NCBI GenBank assembly: GCA_018365815.1
Contig: JAGZJH010000059.1
Coordinates: 1 to 7,033 of the forward strand
DNA length: 7,033 bases
DNA from: Erysipelotrichaceae bacterium
GTDB taxonomy: Bacteria > Bacillota_I > Bacilli_A > Erysipelotrichales > Coprobacillaceae
Direction: 5' to 3'
Notes under the pieces: model-generated
Databases searched by the model: none
What the model saw: the letters and a program-made list of their open reading frames with translations, nothing else
What the model was told of the DNA's origin: nothing
Made by a program: the position numbers and the translations under genes
In this document: positions 6,071 through 7,033 of the stretch, piece after piece
Layout: each line of letters opens with the position of its first letter
Position numbering within the stretch: position 1 is the first letter of the stretch

Positions 6071-6874
6071 TTATTTATTACTTTTAGGAATTTTAACTTC
6101 GTTTAAATTAACGAGTAGTATATTTCCATTATCTTCAATCTTTAACTGATCGTTTAAAACGTTAAACGCCAATAGTTTATAAGTTTTATTTTCATAGATA
6201 ATTTTACTTCCGATTTTTGGAAAACGTTTCTTTTCTTCTGTATAAGCTTGATCTTCATATTTTAAACAACACATTAAACGACCACAAGCCCCTGATATTT
6301 TATCGATATTGATGGCTAACATTTGATTTTTAGCCATGTTGATAGATACACCATCAAATTCTCCTAAAAAAGTAGAACAACATAACGGAAGTCCGCAAGT
6401 TCCTAGTCCACCTACTAATTTTGATTTATCTCTTGGACCGATTTGTCTAAGTTCAATACGACATCTAAAAATACTTGCAAGTTCTTTTAATAGTTCTCTA
6501 AAATCTACACGTTCTTCAGAAGTATACATAAAAATAACTTTTGAAGCATCGTGTGTATATTCGCAATGGATTAAATGCATATCTAAGCCATGTTTTTTAA
6601 CGACTTTTTTACATACTTCTAAAGCATCAATTGCATTTTTATGATTAATTTCATTAACGATTAAATCTGCATCATTGGCTTTACGAATGATTGGTTTAAG
6701 TTGCATATCTAAATCAAACTCGTTTAAATCTTTTAAACCAGTTACAACTTCTCCCATTTCTAAACCACGTGCAGTTTCCACAATAACTTGATCTAATTTA
6801 TTTAACTCAAGATTTGTTGAAAAGTAATAAATTTTTCCTACACTTTTAAACCTAACTCCTACTATTTTTTCCAT
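6071..6874 (-). CDS. ricT: RicT (YaaT), PSP1-domain Fe-S subunit of the Ric/Y-complex
   Basis: RicT is the PSP1-family protein that in Bacillus subtilis joins RicA and RicF in a complex carrying [4Fe-4S] clusters. The complex stimulates RNase Y-dependent maturation of operon mRNAs and affects competence, biofilm formation and sporulation. The 267-residue product has the N-terminal VGVRFKSVGKIYYF segment and the cysteine-rich signatures GLGTCGLPLCCSTFLGEF (Cys160, 165, 166) and GACGRLMCCLKYE (Cys197, 202, 203). All are present, so cluster binding is plausible. The start ATG has AAAGG with six-base spacing and lies 13 bases after the holB stop, the order seen in Bacillus. Here it is followed directly by trmN6, one base away, with no yabA between. 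Confidence 0.95.
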   Translation of the reverse strand: MEKIVGVRFKSVGKIYYFSTNLELNKLDQVIVETARGLEMGEVVTGLKDLNEFDLDMQLKPIIRKANDADLIVNEINHKNAIDALEVCKKVVKKHGLDMHLIHCEYTHDASKVIFMYTSEERVDFRELLKELASIFRCRIELRQIGPRDKSKLVGGLGTCGLPLCCSTFLGEFDGVSINMAKNQMLAINIDKISGACGRLMCCLKYEDQAYTEEKKRFPKIGSKIIYENKTYKLLAFNVLNDQLKIEDNGNILLVNLNEVKIPKSNK

Positions 6875-6887
6875 AATGATCCTTTCA

Positions 6888-7033
6888 TTATAAACTATAA
6901 ATTAAACGATCGATTGTTAAAGAGAGATTAGCATTATAATACAAATCATTTTTTATAGTTAATATTGTTTCTATTTTGTTGATGATTTTGTTCACTTCAT
7001 CTTGACAATTTTGGATGAATTGATGATTGCAAT
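6888..7033 (-). CDS. holB: DNA polymerase III subunit delta' (HolB), C-terminal 47 codons
   Basis: Read on the minus strand from the window edge, one frame is open for 47 codons and ends in TAA at 6890-6888; the other two stop within 42 bases. The peptide is helical and ends NANLSLTIDRLIYSL, resembling the conserved last helix of delta' (N-NL-L-LDRL type) in clamp-loader subunits. Its position just upstream of ricT matches holB-yaaT in Bacillus. The N-terminal AAA+ part lies outside the window. The delta' subunit helps the clamp loader place the beta sliding clamp on DNA. Confidence 0.75.
   Translation of the reverse strand, partial: CNHQFIQNCQDEVNKIINKIETILTIKNDLYYNANLSLTIDRLIYSL

Noticed and set aside
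6336..6644. Plus-strand open frame of 102 codons
   Set aside because: It is antisense to ricT, whose cysteine motifs are fully conserved in the other strand; there is no ribosome binding site or recognisable domain.
6875..6960. Possible separate promoter in front of ricT (TATAAT near 6887-6892)
   Set aside because: No acceptable -35 box is found at 16-19 bases, and the sequence overlaps the end of holB; operon transcription is simpler.

Overview
The window is AT-rich DNA from a low-GC Gram-positive bacterium (Bacillota). The evidence is Shine-Dalgarno sites such as AAGGAGG and GAGGTGAT, canonical TTGACA/TATAAT promoter elements, and a gene block (holB-ricT-trmN6-rsmI) matching part of the conserved Bacillus holB-yaaT-yabA-yabB-yazA-yabC neighbourhood. 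Standard code fits (UGG for Trp, no in-frame UGA). The missing yabA and yazA argue against a typical Bacillus. An Erysipelotrichia-like lineage is possible but unproven.

Layout from left to right. Bases 2-296 hold the 3' end of an IS3-family insertion sequence: the transposase C-terminus, then a candidate right end. A second, similar end-like sequence lies 90 bp further on. Every other gene is on the minus strand. brnQ (487-1584) encodes a branched-chain amino acid:cation symporter with its own promoter; it looks shortened at the C-terminus, on the side facing the IS debris.

Bases 1735-4348 form a three-gene unit read right to left: a MerR-type regulator fused to a SAM methyltransferase, a CmoM/SmtA-like methyltransferase, and a HAD hydrolase, with 20-bp gaps. 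The unit starts from a MerR-style promoter with a 19-bp spacer and an ACGTTACGT palindrome. That promoter's -10 box covers the first ATG of the regulator, so translation more likely starts at a GTG 21 bases downstream, behind a strong ribosome binding site. This cassette is the most interesting part of the window.

Bases 4426-7033 are the tail of a housekeeping operon: the end of holB (DNA polymerase III delta'), ricT (Fe-S subunit of the RNase Y-associated Ric complex), trmN6-like tRNA methyltransferase and rsmI (16S rRNA 2'-O-methyltransferase). The genes are tightly packed, with gaps of 13 and 1 bases and an 8-base overlap, and end at a long hairpin with a T tract. The theme is replication plus RNA maturation and modification.
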